Source of the DNA: Bradyrhizobium rifense
Lineage (GTDB): Bacteria; Pseudomonadota; Alphaproteobacteria; Rhizobiales; Xanthobacteraceae
Length of the DNA: 64,000 nt
NCBI RefSeq assembly: GCF_008123425.1
Contig: NZ_VSSS01000007.1
Coordinates: 62,001-126,000, forward strand
Reading direction: 5' to 3'
Part shown: in pieces, positions 8,963-17,650 of the stretch
Layout: each line of letters opens with the position of its first letter
How positions within the stretch are numbered: the stretch's first letter is position 1
Program-made: the position numbers and the translations under genes
Notes under the pieces: model-generated
What the model was told of the DNA's origin: nothing
Databases searched by the model: none
The model's input: the letters and a program-made list of their open reading frames with translations, nothing else

Positions 8963-9382
8963 CGTAGCGGGCATGTGGGTTTGTGCGCAGCAAGTGGCCC
9001 GCGCGGGCTCGCGAATCCGGCATAGTCGGGCTGTGGATATGCTGCGGACAGGCTGTGGAGAGCCGTGACGTGCCGCGGACGCTGAAAGCAGATGCGTCTT
9101 CCGGTCGTCATATCTCCGTCAAGGCGCCTCACCAAATGATTCCCTTGGCCGTGCAAATTGCGGCTTGATCCGGCATCATGTGGTTCTCCCGAATTCGGAA
9201 TCCCGCATTGGCGGCGCTTCGTGCTGCGAACAGTTTTTGTGCAGCCGCCTGCCCAAATCGCAGGCCGCGTTCATCCAATTTTTTGTACGCCCGCGGACAA
9301 GCTTTTCGGTTCGCTTCCCACCTAGGCTCGCTCCCGAGATCTGGAACATGGCCAATGCCATGACAATTCGAAGGAGCTGGAG
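8963..9382. other. 420-base intergenic region upstream of the amide/amino-acid operon
   Basis: No convincing ORF is present in this stretch; the short frames across it have no codon bias. It must contain the promoter for the binding-protein gene at 9383. A TTGGCC...TTGC stretch at about 9144-9161 resembles a sigma-54 promoter, but the GG-to-GC spacing is one base too long. A GAAGGAGCTGGAG ribosome-binding region precedes the ATG at 9383. Confidence 0.5.
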
Positions 9383-10297
9383 ATGGAGAGACGGGTATTG
9401 CCCCAGACGCGGGGGATGTCGCGCGCGTTGCCATGGCGCAAGGTCGCGCTCGGCGCGACCATCGCTGTCGGCTTGGTCGCAGCCGCTCCGCTGAGCGCGC
9501 AGGCCGCCGCGCCTGCCGCCTGCGCCGCGCTCCAGGAGAAATATCCGGACTGGAAGGGCAAGACGCTCGTCAATGCCATCAACCCGCACACGCCGGGCTA
9601 TGAGACGATCGATCCGAAAGACCCCAACAAATATATCGGCTTCGACATCGATCTCGGCGAAGCCATCGGCGAATGCCTCGGCTTCAAGCTCACCTACAAG
9701 CCGGTGACGTTTGCGGCGCTCTTGACCACGCTGGCCGCCGGACAGGCCGACATCGTCATCTCCGACATCTACGCCACCAAGGAACGGGCCAAGGCGGCCG
9801 ACTTCATCACTTACTCGAAGGTGTTCGACGGTGTGCTGGTCGCCAAGGGCAATCCGAAGGGCATCAACGGCATCAATATTTCGATGTGCGGCGCGGCCGC
9901 GGCCGAGAACACCGGCTATGTCGAGGTGCCCCTGATCCAGGCGCTGATCCCGGAATGCAAGAAGGCCGGCAAGGCCGAGCCGACCATCCAGCTCTATGAC
10001 AACAACGCCAACTGCATCCAGGCGATCCTCGCCGGCCGCGCCGATACCTATGTCAACGACGTCAACACTGTCGACAGTGCGGTGAAGGCTTATCCGGACA
10101 AGCTGGAGAAGGCGATCGCGGTGACGATTCCGTATTCGGTCGGCATCGCCGTTCCCAAAGACAAGCCGAAATTCCGTGACGCAGTGCTCGCAGCCCTGAT
10201 CGAAGTGCAGAAGGCCGGCACGCACATGGAGCTCCTGAAGAAGTGGGAGCTCGATGTGAACAATTTCAAGGAGCCGGACATCCTCACGGCTGACTGA
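9383..10297 (+). CDS. ABC transporter substrate-binding protein, polar amino-acid type
   Basis: A 304-residue family-3 solute-binding protein. It has a signal peptide (basic start, then LGATIAVGLVAAAPLSAQAAA), a YIGFDIDLGEAIGECLG region typical of amino-acid binders, and ADIVISDIYATKERAKAADF in the hinge region. Cysteines in the mature part may form disulphides. The stop overlaps the start of the permease-ATPase fusion, so both make one importer. The following formamidases suggest the ligand is an amide or N-formyl/N-carbamoyl amino-acid-like nitrogen source. That is inference from context only. Confidence 0.9.
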   Translation: MERRVLPQTRGMSRALPWRKVALGATIAVGLVAAAPLSAQAAAPAACAALQEKYPDWKGKTLVNAINPHTPGYETIDPKDPNKYIGFDIDLGEAIGECLGFKLTYKPVTFAALLTTLAAGQADIVISDIYATKERAKAADFITYSKVFDGVLVAKGNPKGINGINISMCGAAAAENTGYVEVPLIQALIPECKKAGKAEPTIQLYDNNANCIQAILAGRADTYVNDVNTVDSAVKAYPDKLEKAIAVTIPYSVGIAVPKDKPKFRDAVLAALIEVQKAGTHMELLKKWELDVNNFKEPDILTAD

Positions 10298-11919
10298 TGT
10301 CGCTCTTCCTCCACTATCTAAGCATGCCGTATCTGCTCGAGGGCATCGAGCTCACCCTCGAGGTGACTGCCCTCGGGCTCGGCGGTGGATTGATCCTCGG
10401 ATTGATCCTCGCCGGCATGCAGCTGTCCCGCTTCTGGCCCCTGGCGGCGATCGCCAGGGCTTACACCGTGATCTTCCGCGGCACGCCGCTGATCCTGCAG
10501 ATGGTGTTTGCCTACGACGCGCTGCCCCATATCGGCATCAAGCTGCCGGCGGTGCTGGCCGCCGGCCTCGCGCTCGCCTGCAACGAGGCGCCGTTCATCG
10601 CCGAGATGTTGCGCGCCGGCGTACTCGGCGTCGATCGCGGGCAGGTGACGGCCGGCCAGGCGCTCGGCATGACGCCCCGGATTCTGATGTGGCGGGTGAT
10701 CGCGCCGCAGGCCATCCGCACCATGATCCCCGCCTTCGGCAACGAAGCCGTGAGTGCGCTGAAAAACTCCTCGCTTGCCTCCGTCGTCGCGGTGCAGGAG
10801 CTGACACTGCGTTCGACCCAGCTCGCATCCTCGACCTTCGACTTCTTCTCGATCTTCTTCGCCTCGGGCTTGCTGTACCTCGTGCTGACCTTCGCTATCA
10901 GCGTCATCCAGCTTTTCGTCGAATGGCTGCTCGATCTCGATCGCACCAAGGGCCGCCAGCGCAAGCTCGCCGATTACCTGCCGTGGCGTCGTGTCGATCT
11001 CACGACCAAGCTCGAACTCACCGAGGCGACTGTCGCCGATCCCGAGCCGGTGCAGACCGAGCCTGCCGACACGCCGCCGCTGGCGCTGACCCGCGAGGAG
11101 CGTACCCGGCGGGCGGCGACGATCGCGCGCAACAACATCGCGGTAGAGACCAAGGACCTCACCAAGAGCTACGGCGCGCAGAAAGTGCTTGGCGGCCTCG
11201 ATCTCACGGTGCGCGTGGGCGAGGTGGTGGCGCTGCTCGGGCCCAGCGGCTCCGGCAAGAGCACGCTGCTCCGCTGCATCAACCATCTCGAAAGCTGGGA
11301 CGGAGGCACCGTGCGCGTCGGCGGCCGCCGCCTCGGTTTCGACGACGACGGCAAGCTGCTGTCGCCGCGGGCCATCGCCAACGAGCGGGCGACCGTCGGC
11401 GTCGGCATGGTGTTTCAGCAGTTCAACCTGTTCGCGCACCTGTCGGCGAAGGAAAACGTCGCCGGTCCGCTGCGCTGGGTCCACGGCATGACGCGCATCG
11501 ATGCCGACCGCCGCGCCACCGAGCTGCTCGACCGCGTCGGTCTCTCACATCGCGCCGATGCGCTGCCGCGACATCTCTCGGGCGGCCAGCAGCAGCGCGT
11601 CGCCATTGCCCGCGCGCTGGCGCCGAACCCGAGCGTGCTGCTGCTGGACGAGCCGACCTCGGCGCTCGACCCCGAGCTCGTCAACGAGGTGCTGGAGGTG
11701 ATCCGCCGTCTCGCCATCGACGACGGCCTGACCATGATCATCTCAACCCACCAGATCCGCTTCGCCGACGAGGTCGCCGACCGCGTCGCTTTTTTAAGCG
11801 GCGGCGCGATCATCGAGGAAGGGCCAGCGCACGAGGTGCTCTCTAATCCCCGCAACCCGCTGACCGCGCGCTTCCTCAGCGTGATGGAAGCCGACAAGAC
11901 TCCGGAGGCGGTGCGATGA
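10297..11919 (+). CDS. amino-acid ABC transporter permease/ATPase fusion protein
   Basis: A single 540-residue chain holds both membrane and nucleotide-binding parts. Residues about 1-215 are a HisMQ-type permease with the EAA-like loop region (GQALGMTPRILMWRVIAPQA). Residues about 215-280 are a linker. Residues about 285-535 are an ABC ATPase with Walker A GPSGSGKST, signature LSGGQQQR and Walker B LLLDEPTS. In most polar amino-acid importers these are separate proteins, so a dimer of this chain would supply the whole core. The start overlaps the binding-protein stop (ATGTC at 10297), and the next gene follows 58 bases later. Confidence 0.92.
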   Translation: MSLFLHYLSMPYLLEGIELTLEVTALGLGGGLILGLILAGMQLSRFWPLAAIARAYTVIFRGTPLILQMVFAYDALPHIGIKLPAVLAAGLALACNEAPFIAEMLRAGVLGVDRGQVTAGQALGMTPRILMWRVIAPQAIRTMIPAFGNEAVSALKNSSLASVVAVQELTLRSTQLASSTFDFFSIFFASGLLYLVLTFAISVIQLFVEWLLDLDRTKGRQRKLADYLPWRRVDLTTKLELTEATVADPEPVQTEPADTPPLALTREERTRRAATIARNNIAVETKDLTKSYGAQKVLGGLDLTVRVGEVVALLGPSGSGKSTLLRCINHLESWDGGTVRVGGRRLGFDDDGKLLSPRAIANERATVGVGMVFQQFNLFAHLSAKENVAGPLRWVHGMTRIDADRRATELLDRVGLSHRADALPRHLSGGQQQRVAIARALAPNPSVLLLDEPTSALDPELVNEVLEVIRRLAIDDGLTMIISTHQIRFADEVADRVAFLSGGAIIEEGPAHEVLSNPRNPLTARFLSVMEADKTPEAVR

Positions 11920-11977
11920 ACGTCGCCTCCTCAAGGTTCAAGACTCCCGAAGAGGCCAAGTCAGAAGAGTTAAAGTC

Positions 11978-13219
11978 ATGAAGCATTTCACGCTGCCGGT
12001 TTCGCCCAAAACCGTTCACTGGGGCTATTTCTCCAAGGCCGTCGCACCTGCCTTGACGCTGCGCTCGGGAGATCGCGCCACCATCGAAACGCTCACCCAT
12101 CACGCCAATGACGATTACGAGCGTATGATCCAGGGCGATCCCGGCGCGGAGAGCGTGTTCCAGTGGACGCGCGAGCACAAGGCGGTGGCGCGCCGCGGCT
12201 CCGGTCCGGTCGAAGGTCCGTTCATTCGGGGCGCAGGTGAGGGGATCGGTGTTCATCTGTTGACCGGCCCGGTCGCGATCGAAGGCGCCGAGCCCGGCGA
12301 CATTCTTGAGGTGCGCATCCTCGACGTCCGGCCGCGGCCGAGCTGCAGCGCCTGCCACGCCGGGCGCTGTTTCGGCTCCAACGTCGCGGCGAACTGGGGC
12401 TTTCACTATCACGATTTGATCGAGGAGCCGAAGCCGCGCGAGGTCGTGACCATCTTCGAGCTCGACACCTCAGGCGAGCCCTACGCGAAGGCCGTCTACA
12501 ACTACGTCTGGACGCCGCAGACCGATCCTGACGGCATCGTGCATCCGACCATCGATTATCCCGGAGTTCGCGTCGATCACGCCACCATCAGGAAGCGCGA
12601 GAACATCCTCGCAAGCGTGAAGGTGCCGGCGCGGCTGCATTTCGGGACCATGGGTCTCGCGCCGTCGGAGGCTGATTTCGTCAGCTCGATCCCGCCGAGC
12701 TACACGGGCGGCAATATCGACGACTGGCGGATCGGCAAGGGCGCGCGGATGTTCTATCCGGTCGCGGTTCCAGGCGCTTATTTCTCCGTCGGCGATCCCC
12801 ATGCAGCCCAGGGCGACAGCGAGCTCGGCGGCACCGCGATCGAGACCTCGCTGACCGGAGACTTCGAGTTCATCCTGCACAAGAAGGCCGACCTCGCCGG
12901 CACCAATCTCGAAGGCCTCGACCATCCGATGCTGGAGACCGATCAGGCCTGGTCGTTCTACGGCTTCACCTATCCGAATTATCTCGCAAGCCTCGGCGCC
13001 GACGCGCAAACCGAGATTGCCAATCACTCGAGCCTCGACCGTGCGATGCGCGATGCGTTCAGAAAACTGCGCCGGTTCCTGATGACGGTGCACGGCCTCA
13101 GCGAGGACGAGGCGATCTCGCTGCTGTCGGTCGGAGCCGATTTCGGCGTCACCCAGGTGGTCGACGCCAATTGGGGCGTCCACGGCACGATCCGCAAGAA
13201 CATTTTCCGGTGCGACTAA
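11978..13219 (+). CDS. acetamidase/formamidase family protein
   Basis: A 413-residue FmdA/AmdA-family amidohydrolase that releases ammonia from formamide or short amides. Recognisable blocks are VHWGYFSK near the N-terminus, GAGEGIGVHLLTGPVAI, GDILEVRILDV, and AVPGAYFSVGDPHAAQGDSE with the conserved Asp/His metal and substrate residues. The C-terminal GVTQVVDANWGVHGTI block is also present. It is intact and of normal length, and about 60 bases from the transporter fusion. It is a close paralogue of the C-terminal half of the next gene, so the two may form mixed oligomers or act on different amides. Confidence 0.9.
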   Translation: MKHFTLPVSPKTVHWGYFSKAVAPALTLRSGDRATIETLTHHANDDYERMIQGDPGAESVFQWTREHKAVARRGSGPVEGPFIRGAGEGIGVHLLTGPVAIEGAEPGDILEVRILDVRPRPSCSACHAGRCFGSNVAANWGFHYHDLIEEPKPREVVTIFELDTSGEPYAKAVYNYVWTPQTDPDGIVHPTIDYPGVRVDHATIRKRENILASVKVPARLHFGTMGLAPSEADFVSSIPPSYTGGNIDDWRIGKGARMFYPVAVPGAYFSVGDPHAAQGDSELGGTAIETSLTGDFEFILHKKADLAGTNLEGLDHPMLETDQAWSFYGFTYPNYLASLGADAQTEIANHSSLDRAMRDAFRKLRRFLMTVHGLSEDEAISLLSVGADFGVTQVVDANWGVHGTIRKNIFRCD

Positions 13220-13353
13220 TGCGTTGAGGGACATTTCGTTTTTGAGATGAACAGGTGAGGAGCGGAGATCATTTGCGGCCCGTCGCTGCGACGGATGATC
13301 GCGTGCGTCTGGCACAGAGGTTGCTTCGATCGACTGCAATCTGGGTCGATCCG

Positions 13354-15687
13354 ATGAGTTTCCGGCCGTTTACGAGCGAGTCCTACGCGCAAGACGACCG
13401 CCCCGAAGCCTGGCGGGACGTGCTGGCCGCTGTCGGCCTGCAACCGGCGGCCAGTCATTCTTTCTATGACGGACACGCGACGGCTTCGCATCGTCATGCC
13501 GCCGGCGTCGCACTGACGCGCATGGCCGCGGGAGCGCAGAGCATTGCCCCTCTATCGCAGGCGAACGAGGATCTGCCGATCGCCTTGATGCCGGTTGAGG
13601 ACGGCATGGTGCTGAAAAGCGCCGGCGGCCATCGCATTGTTCCCGTCGGCCATCTCGTGCTGCTGCCGCGCGGCGGCGACTGGAGCATCGTCTTCCAGCG
13701 CGACATGCGCGCCATCGTGCTGGCTGTGACCTCGGAGGCGCTGCATGGGCGCCTCTCGGGCAAGCCGCGACTCCGCGAGCCCCGCGTCGTTCCGCCGGGC
13801 GGATTTGCCGACGTCTTCGCGCGCCTGCTGGACGCGACCGCCCGCACGCTCGATACTTTGAGCGATGTCGAGTGGAATGCGGTTTCGCAGGCACTGGTCG
13901 ATCTCCTCCTGACGCTCGCGCACCAGTTGGCGGCCTCGACATCCGACGCCGGATCGAGTGCGACGCAGGCTGCGCTGCTGCACCGGATCTGCCAGACCAT
14001 CGAGCGCCGCCTCGACGATCCCGATCTGGTGCCGGCGCGCGTCGCACAGGCTGAGGGGATTTCTGAGCGCTATTTACAAAAGCTGTTCGAGACGGTCGGC
14101 GACAACTTTACCCATTACGTCCGCGAGCGACGTCTCCAACGCGCCTGGGCCGACCTGTCGAACCCGGCGGAAGCGCATCGCTCGATCTCCGAAGTTGCCT
14201 ACGCCTATGGCTTTGGCGATTCCGCGCACTTTAGCCGCGCCTTCCGGCATCGCTTCGGCCTGCCGCCGCGCGAGTTTCGCCAACAGGAAGCCGAGCGGGC
14301 AACCTCGCAGCATGGCGTTACCGGTCAGCGCGGCTGGCCGCAGGATGCGCTGGCGCAGCCCCGCGCGCATCAGACCGGCGCGGAGGCGCGCAGCAATGTT
14401 TTCCAGGCTGACTCGGATGAGCCGAGAACGGCCGGGCGCAAGCACCATCATCTTCCGATCGAAGCGAGCCGCGTCCACTGGGGCTATTTCAGCCGCTCGC
14501 TCTCGCCGCAGGTCGAGATAGCCTCGGGCGACACCATCACCATCGAGACACTGACGCAGCATGCCTCCGACGATCCTGAACGGATGATCGCCGGCGATGC
14601 CGCCGCCGAAAGCGTGTTCGGCTGGACCAAGACCGGGAAGAACGTGGATCGCCGCGGCGCGGGACCAATGGACGCCAGCGTGTTCGGCCGCGGTGCCGGC
14701 GAGGGGTTCGGCGTGCACATCTGCACGGGGCCGGTGGCTGTGAAAGATGCCCAGCCCGGCGACGTGCTGGAGGTGCGCATCCTCGACATCGTGCCGCGCG
14801 CGAGCCGACATCCGAAACACGCCGGCCGCGTCTTCGGCTCTTCGGTCGCGGCCTGGTGGGGCTACCATTACGACGAGTTCCTCTCAGGACCCAAGCCGCG
14901 CGAGGCGGTGACGATCTACGAGATCTTTGATGAGGCGGACGCGCCGCACGCCCGCGCGCTCTATTCCTACCGCTGGGAGCCGCAGACCGATCCGTTCGGT
15001 GTCGTGCACGCGACCTATGACTATCCCGGAATTCCGGTCCTGCCCGGCACGGTGAAGCGCCGCCACGACGTGCTCGACGGCATCCGCATTCCCTTGCGGC
15101 CGCATTTCGGCGTGATCGCGGTGGCGCCGCGCGAGGTGGATTTCATCGACTCCGTGCCGCCGTCCTATTTCGGCGGCAATCTCGACAATTGGCGGCTCGG
15201 GAAGGGGGCAACGGTCTATCTTCCCGTCTCCGTGCCCGGCGCGCTGCTGTCGGTCGGCGATCCTCATGCCGCGCAAGGCGACGGCGAGTTGAGTGGTACG
15301 GCGATCGAATGCTCAATGACCGGCACGTTCGAGGTGATCCTGCACAAGAAGGCCGATCTGGCTGGCCAACCGTTTGCCGATCTCTCCTATCCCCTGATCG
15401 AGACCGAGACCGATTGGGTGCTGACAGGCTTCAGCCATCCCAATTATCTCGCCGAGTTTGGCGCGCAGGGCCAGAGCGAGGTCTACGCAAAATCCTCGCT
15501 TGATCTCGCCATGAAGGACGCGTTCCGCAAGATGCGGCGCTTCCTGATGAACGTCAAAGGCCTCAGCGAGGATGAGGCGATCGCGCTGATGTCGGCCGCG
15601 GTCGATTTCGGCGTAACCCAGGTCGTCGACGGCAATTGGGGCGTGCACGCCATCATCAGCAAGCGTCTGTTTCAGGACGCGCCTTAA
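13354..15687 (+). CDS. AraC-family regulator fused to acetamidase/formamidase
   Basis: One uninterrupted 777-residue frame. Residues about 1-180 form a cupin-like AraC effector domain of the AraC_binding type. Residues about 205-310 hold two helix-turn-helix units (RVAQAEGISERYLQKLF and SEVAYAYGFGDSAHFSRAF). After a Gln/Ala-rich linker, residues about 365-777 are a full FmdA-type formamidase with VHWGYFSR, GAGEGFGVHICTGPVAV and SVGDPHAAQGDGE. The ATG at 13354 is chosen because the family-like MSFRPF start lies there; the frame is open back to 13255. The regulator may sense an amide or its product and be physically tied to the enzyme (inference). The neighbours are the stand-alone paralogue upstream and a RidA-like gene downstream. 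Confidence 0.9.
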   Translation: MSFRPFTSESYAQDDRPEAWRDVLAAVGLQPAASHSFYDGHATASHRHAAGVALTRMAAGAQSIAPLSQANEDLPIALMPVEDGMVLKSAGGHRIVPVGHLVLLPRGGDWSIVFQRDMRAIVLAVTSEALHGRLSGKPRLREPRVVPPGGFADVFARLLDATARTLDTLSDVEWNAVSQALVDLLLTLAHQLAASTSDAGSSATQAALLHRICQTIERRLDDPDLVPARVAQAEGISERYLQKLFETVGDNFTHYVRERRLQRAWADLSNPAEAHRSISEVAYAYGFGDSAHFSRAFRHRFGLPPREFRQQEAERATSQHGVTGQRGWPQDALAQPRAHQTGAEARSNVFQADSDEPRTAGRKHHHLPIEASRVHWGYFSRSLSPQVEIASGDTITIETLTQHASDDPERMIAGDAAAESVFGWTKTGKNVDRRGAGPMDASVFGRGAGEGFGVHICTGPVAVKDAQPGDVLEVRILDIVPRASRHPKHAGRVFGSSVAAWWGYHYDEFLSGPKPREAVTIYEIFDEADAPHARALYSYRWEPQTDPFGVVHATYDYPGIPVLPGTVKRRHDVLDGIRIPLRPHFGVIAVAPREVDFIDSVPPSYFGGNLDNWRLGKGATVYLPVSVPGALLSVGDPHAAQGDGELSGTAIECSMTGTFEVILHKKADLAGQPFADLSYPLIETETDWVLTGFSHPNYLAEFGAQGQSEVYAKSSLDLAMKDAFRKMRRFLMNVKGLSEDEAIALMSAAVDFGVTQVVDGNWGVHAIISKRLFQDAP

Positions 15688-15704
15688 ATCCAGGGATAGC
15701 CTAA

Positions 15705-16088
15705 GTGAAATTCCACATGATCAGCGGCGGACCGAAGCCGGTCGCGCCCTTCAGCCACGCCGTCGAGACCGACGGCTTTGTCTTCGTCACCGGTCAGATG
15801 CCGGACACCCCCGAGACGCCAGGTGTGCTGCCCGAGGGCATCGTCGCGCAGACCCGCGCGGTGATGGAGAATCTGAAAGTGGTTCTCGCCGGCCTCGATC
15901 TCGGCCTCGAGCACGTCGTAATGGCGCGGATTTATCTGACGCGCTTCAAGGACGATTATGCGGCGATGAACGAGACCTATCGCACGTACTTTGCCGAGGG
16001 CAGGCTGCCGGCCCGCACCTGTGTCGGGGTTACCGGACTCGCTTATGATGCGTTGATCGAGATCGACCTGGTGTGCCGGCGGCCGTGA
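15705..16088 (+). CDS. RidA/YjgF/UK114 family protein
   Basis: A 127-residue protein with the family pattern of a KPVAPFSHAVETDG start, FVTGQMP, NLKVVLAGLDLGLEHVV and the C-terminal LPARTCVGVTGLAYDALIEI containing the arginine that binds the substrate carboxylate. RidA proteins hydrolyse reactive enamine/imine intermediates, and many catabolic operons carry one with a specialised role. The start is GTG 15705, 18 bases after the formamidase-fusion stop, so it closes this operon. The exact substrate is not predictable. Confidence 0.88.
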   Translation: MKFHMISGGPKPVAPFSHAVETDGFVFVTGQMPDTPETPGVLPEGIVAQTRAVMENLKVVLAGLDLGLEHVVMARIYLTRFKDDYAAMNETYRTYFAEGRLPARTCVGVTGLAYDALIEIDLVCRRP

Positions 16089-16165
16089 CCCTGCGCATCC
16101 GCGATGCGGATCCGTGTCTGCGCAGTGAGATGCGAGTGGGTGGAGCACCGCGGATGCTCTTTGCT

Positions 16166-16250
16166 CCGTCATTGCGAGCGAAGCAATCCAGAATCTTTCC
16201 GCTGAGGCAGTCTGGATTGCTTCGTCGCGAAGGGCTCCTCGCAATGACGG
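16166..16250. repeat. dispersed palindromic repeat, copy 1
   Basis: An 85-base element with long inverted ends. It begins CCGTCATTGCGAGCGAAGC and ends CTCGCAATGACGG, with inner arms CAATCCAGA and TCTGGATTG. A second copy lies at 53726-53813 with the same outer arms, and its central segment is in the opposite orientation. The element looks like a REP/MITE-type repeat that I recall as common between genes in Bradyrhizobium. It can fold into one long hairpin and may act as a terminator or RNA stabiliser for the operon ending at 16088. Confidence 0.85.
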
Positions 16251-16454
16251 CGCGGAGAGGGCGGCGCGTCAAACCTCAGTCGCGTGTTCCAGTCGGCGTC
16301 TACTTTTCCGTAAAATTGCAACCTGCGCATGCAAGAAGTCTTGATCCGCGGTGAACTAGAGGTGATGGGCCGCCTTGAACGTTGCCCCGGACGACAGCGA
16401 CTAACCCTTAGAGTGCATCAGGATCAGTGGAACGTGATCGAGCTTCCCCCTTGT

Positions 16455-16475
16455 AAAGCACCAAAATGGTGCTTT
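16455..16475. promoter_or_regulatory. perfect 9-base inverted repeat before the pspA-like gene
   Basis: AAAGCACCA, a 3-base spacer AAA, then TGGTGCTTT. It ends 1 base before the GTG at 16477 and 10 bases before the ATG at 16486. It could be an operator overlapping the start region, an RNA hairpin that controls translation, or a remnant transposon-end hairpin linked to the TnpB-like domain that follows. The sequence does not decide between these. Confidence 0.5.
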
Positions 16476-16485
16476 AGTGCTTTCC

Positions 16486-17640
16486 ATGAGCTCGTCGCCC
16501 CGACATGCGCCATCGGCGCTGCGTTACAGGCTAGCCCCTGACCCGGCCGCCAAAGCCGCGATTGAGGCGACGTTTAGCGCTTATGACCGCATGATGGAGA
16601 TCCTCGACGAGGTCGCGCGGACCCATAATGTGGGCTCCAACGTCGTCCTGCTGCATGCCCATGCCTATGACCCCATCCGCAAGGAAACCGCGCTGCCGTC
16701 GCGGCTGGTGACGCTAGGCCTGCGCGACCGTGCCGATTATCGCGCGGCTCAAGGCCGCCGCCTGCCGCTCGACGACAAGCTCGCCAAGATCAAGGGCCCG
16801 GCCACCATTTCGATTTCGACCGTGCAGGGGCGCTTCAGCGTGCCCTTCGACTACGCCGGCTACGCGGAGGGCTGGGGGCAGAGCGCGCCCGCGCACCTGA
16901 TCCGTACCGACGACGGTTTCGAGGTTCACTACGGCGTCACGCCGAACAATCTGCCAGAGGAGGAGAACGCTATGGATACCATCGCTGCCGCTCCCGAAAA
17001 CTTCCTGTCCCGGGTCGGACGTCTGATCGCCGGCATCGCCTATGACGCGATCGAGCAGGCGGAAGGCAACAACAAGCTTGGGGTGGTCGGACAGGCCATC
17101 CGTGAGATCGAGCGCGCGGAGAGCGAGGCGCGCGATGCGCTCGCGGCCGCGCGCGCCGAGGAATACCGCCTCAACGCGCGCCGCACCGAGATCGAACGCG
17201 AGATGACCGATCTCGCCGCCAAGATCGAGGGCGCGATCGCGGATAACCGCGACGACCTCGCCCGCGCCGGCATCGCGCGGCAGATGGATCTGGAGGCGCA
17301 ATTCGAGGTGCTCTCCCGCGCCATCGACGAGAACAACGAGAAGATCGAACAATGCGTAACGTCGCTGCGGGCGGTGCTCTCGGCGCTCCAGGACGCCGAG
17401 CAACGCCGCGTCGATCTCGAAAAGAGCGAGGCGGCAGCCAGCCACCAGGCCTCGACCTCGCCCCGCAAGCGTGGCGGCACGTCCGCGGCGGGGAAGGCGC
17501 TGCGCGCGGGCAGGGCGGTGGCGCGCGTCACCGGCGTGCCGCCGGGCATCCCGTATTCCAGCGACATCGACGAGCTCAGCACGTTGCATCGCGACAAGGA
17601 GATTGCAGCGAGGCTGGCGCGGTTGAAGTCGCGCTCCTGA
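16486..17640 (+). CDS. PspA/IM30 family protein with TnpB-like N-terminal domain
   Basis: A continuous frame of 384 residues from ATG 16486 (GTG 16477 adds three). The C-terminal part, from about residue 163, is a PspA/IM30 coiled-coil protein: FLSRVGRLIAGIAYDAIEQA, then long Ala/Glu/Arg-rich heptads. These proteins bind and reshape the inner membrane under stress. The first about 160 residues are different. YRLAPDPAAKAAIEATF, ETALPSRLVTLGLRDRADYR and the block ATISISTVQGRFSVPF resemble the N-terminal helical and WED regions of IS605-type TnpB, without any RuvC catalytic part. An internal ATG at 16972 with a strong AGAGGAGGAG site would make a plain 222-residue PspA, so both forms may be produced. 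It heads an operon with YqiJ- and flotillin-like genes. Confidence 0.8.
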   Translation: MSSSPRHAPSALRYRLAPDPAAKAAIEATFSAYDRMMEILDEVARTHNVGSNVVLLHAHAYDPIRKETALPSRLVTLGLRDRADYRAAQGRRLPLDDKLAKIKGPATISISTVQGRFSVPFDYAGYAEGWGQSAPAHLIRTDDGFEVHYGVTPNNLPEEENAMDTIAAAPENFLSRVGRLIAGIAYDAIEQAEGNNKLGVVGQAIREIERAESEARDALAAARAEEYRLNARRTEIEREMTDLAAKIEGAIADNRDDLARAGIARQMDLEAQFEVLSRAIDENNEKIEQCVTSLRAVLSALQDAEQRRVDLEKSEAAASHQASTSPRKRGGTSAAGKALRAGRAVARVTGVPPGIPYSSDIDELSTLHRDKEIAARLARLKSRS

Positions 17641-17650
17641 GGTTCGTGTC

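Larger units (their letters stand above)
16089..16476. other. 388-base intergenic region with repeat and hairpin
   Basis: No coding ORF is supported here. The stretch holds the long palindromic repeat at 16166-16250 and the 9-base inverted repeat at 16455-16475 just before the pspA-like gene. The short frames seen on both strands run through the repeat and are not credible genes. Confidence 0.6.

Noticed and set aside
9144-9161. sigma-54-like promoter TTGGCC...TTGC upstream of the amide operon
   Set aside because: The distance between the GG and GC elements is 11 bases instead of the required 10, so sigma-54 recognition is unlikely.
16430-16446. sigma-54-like TGGAACG...AGC before the pspA-like gene (pspA genes are often sigma-54 dependent)
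   Set aside because: The spacing is one base too long and the -12 element is AGCT rather than TTGC. No PspF-type activator is in the window.
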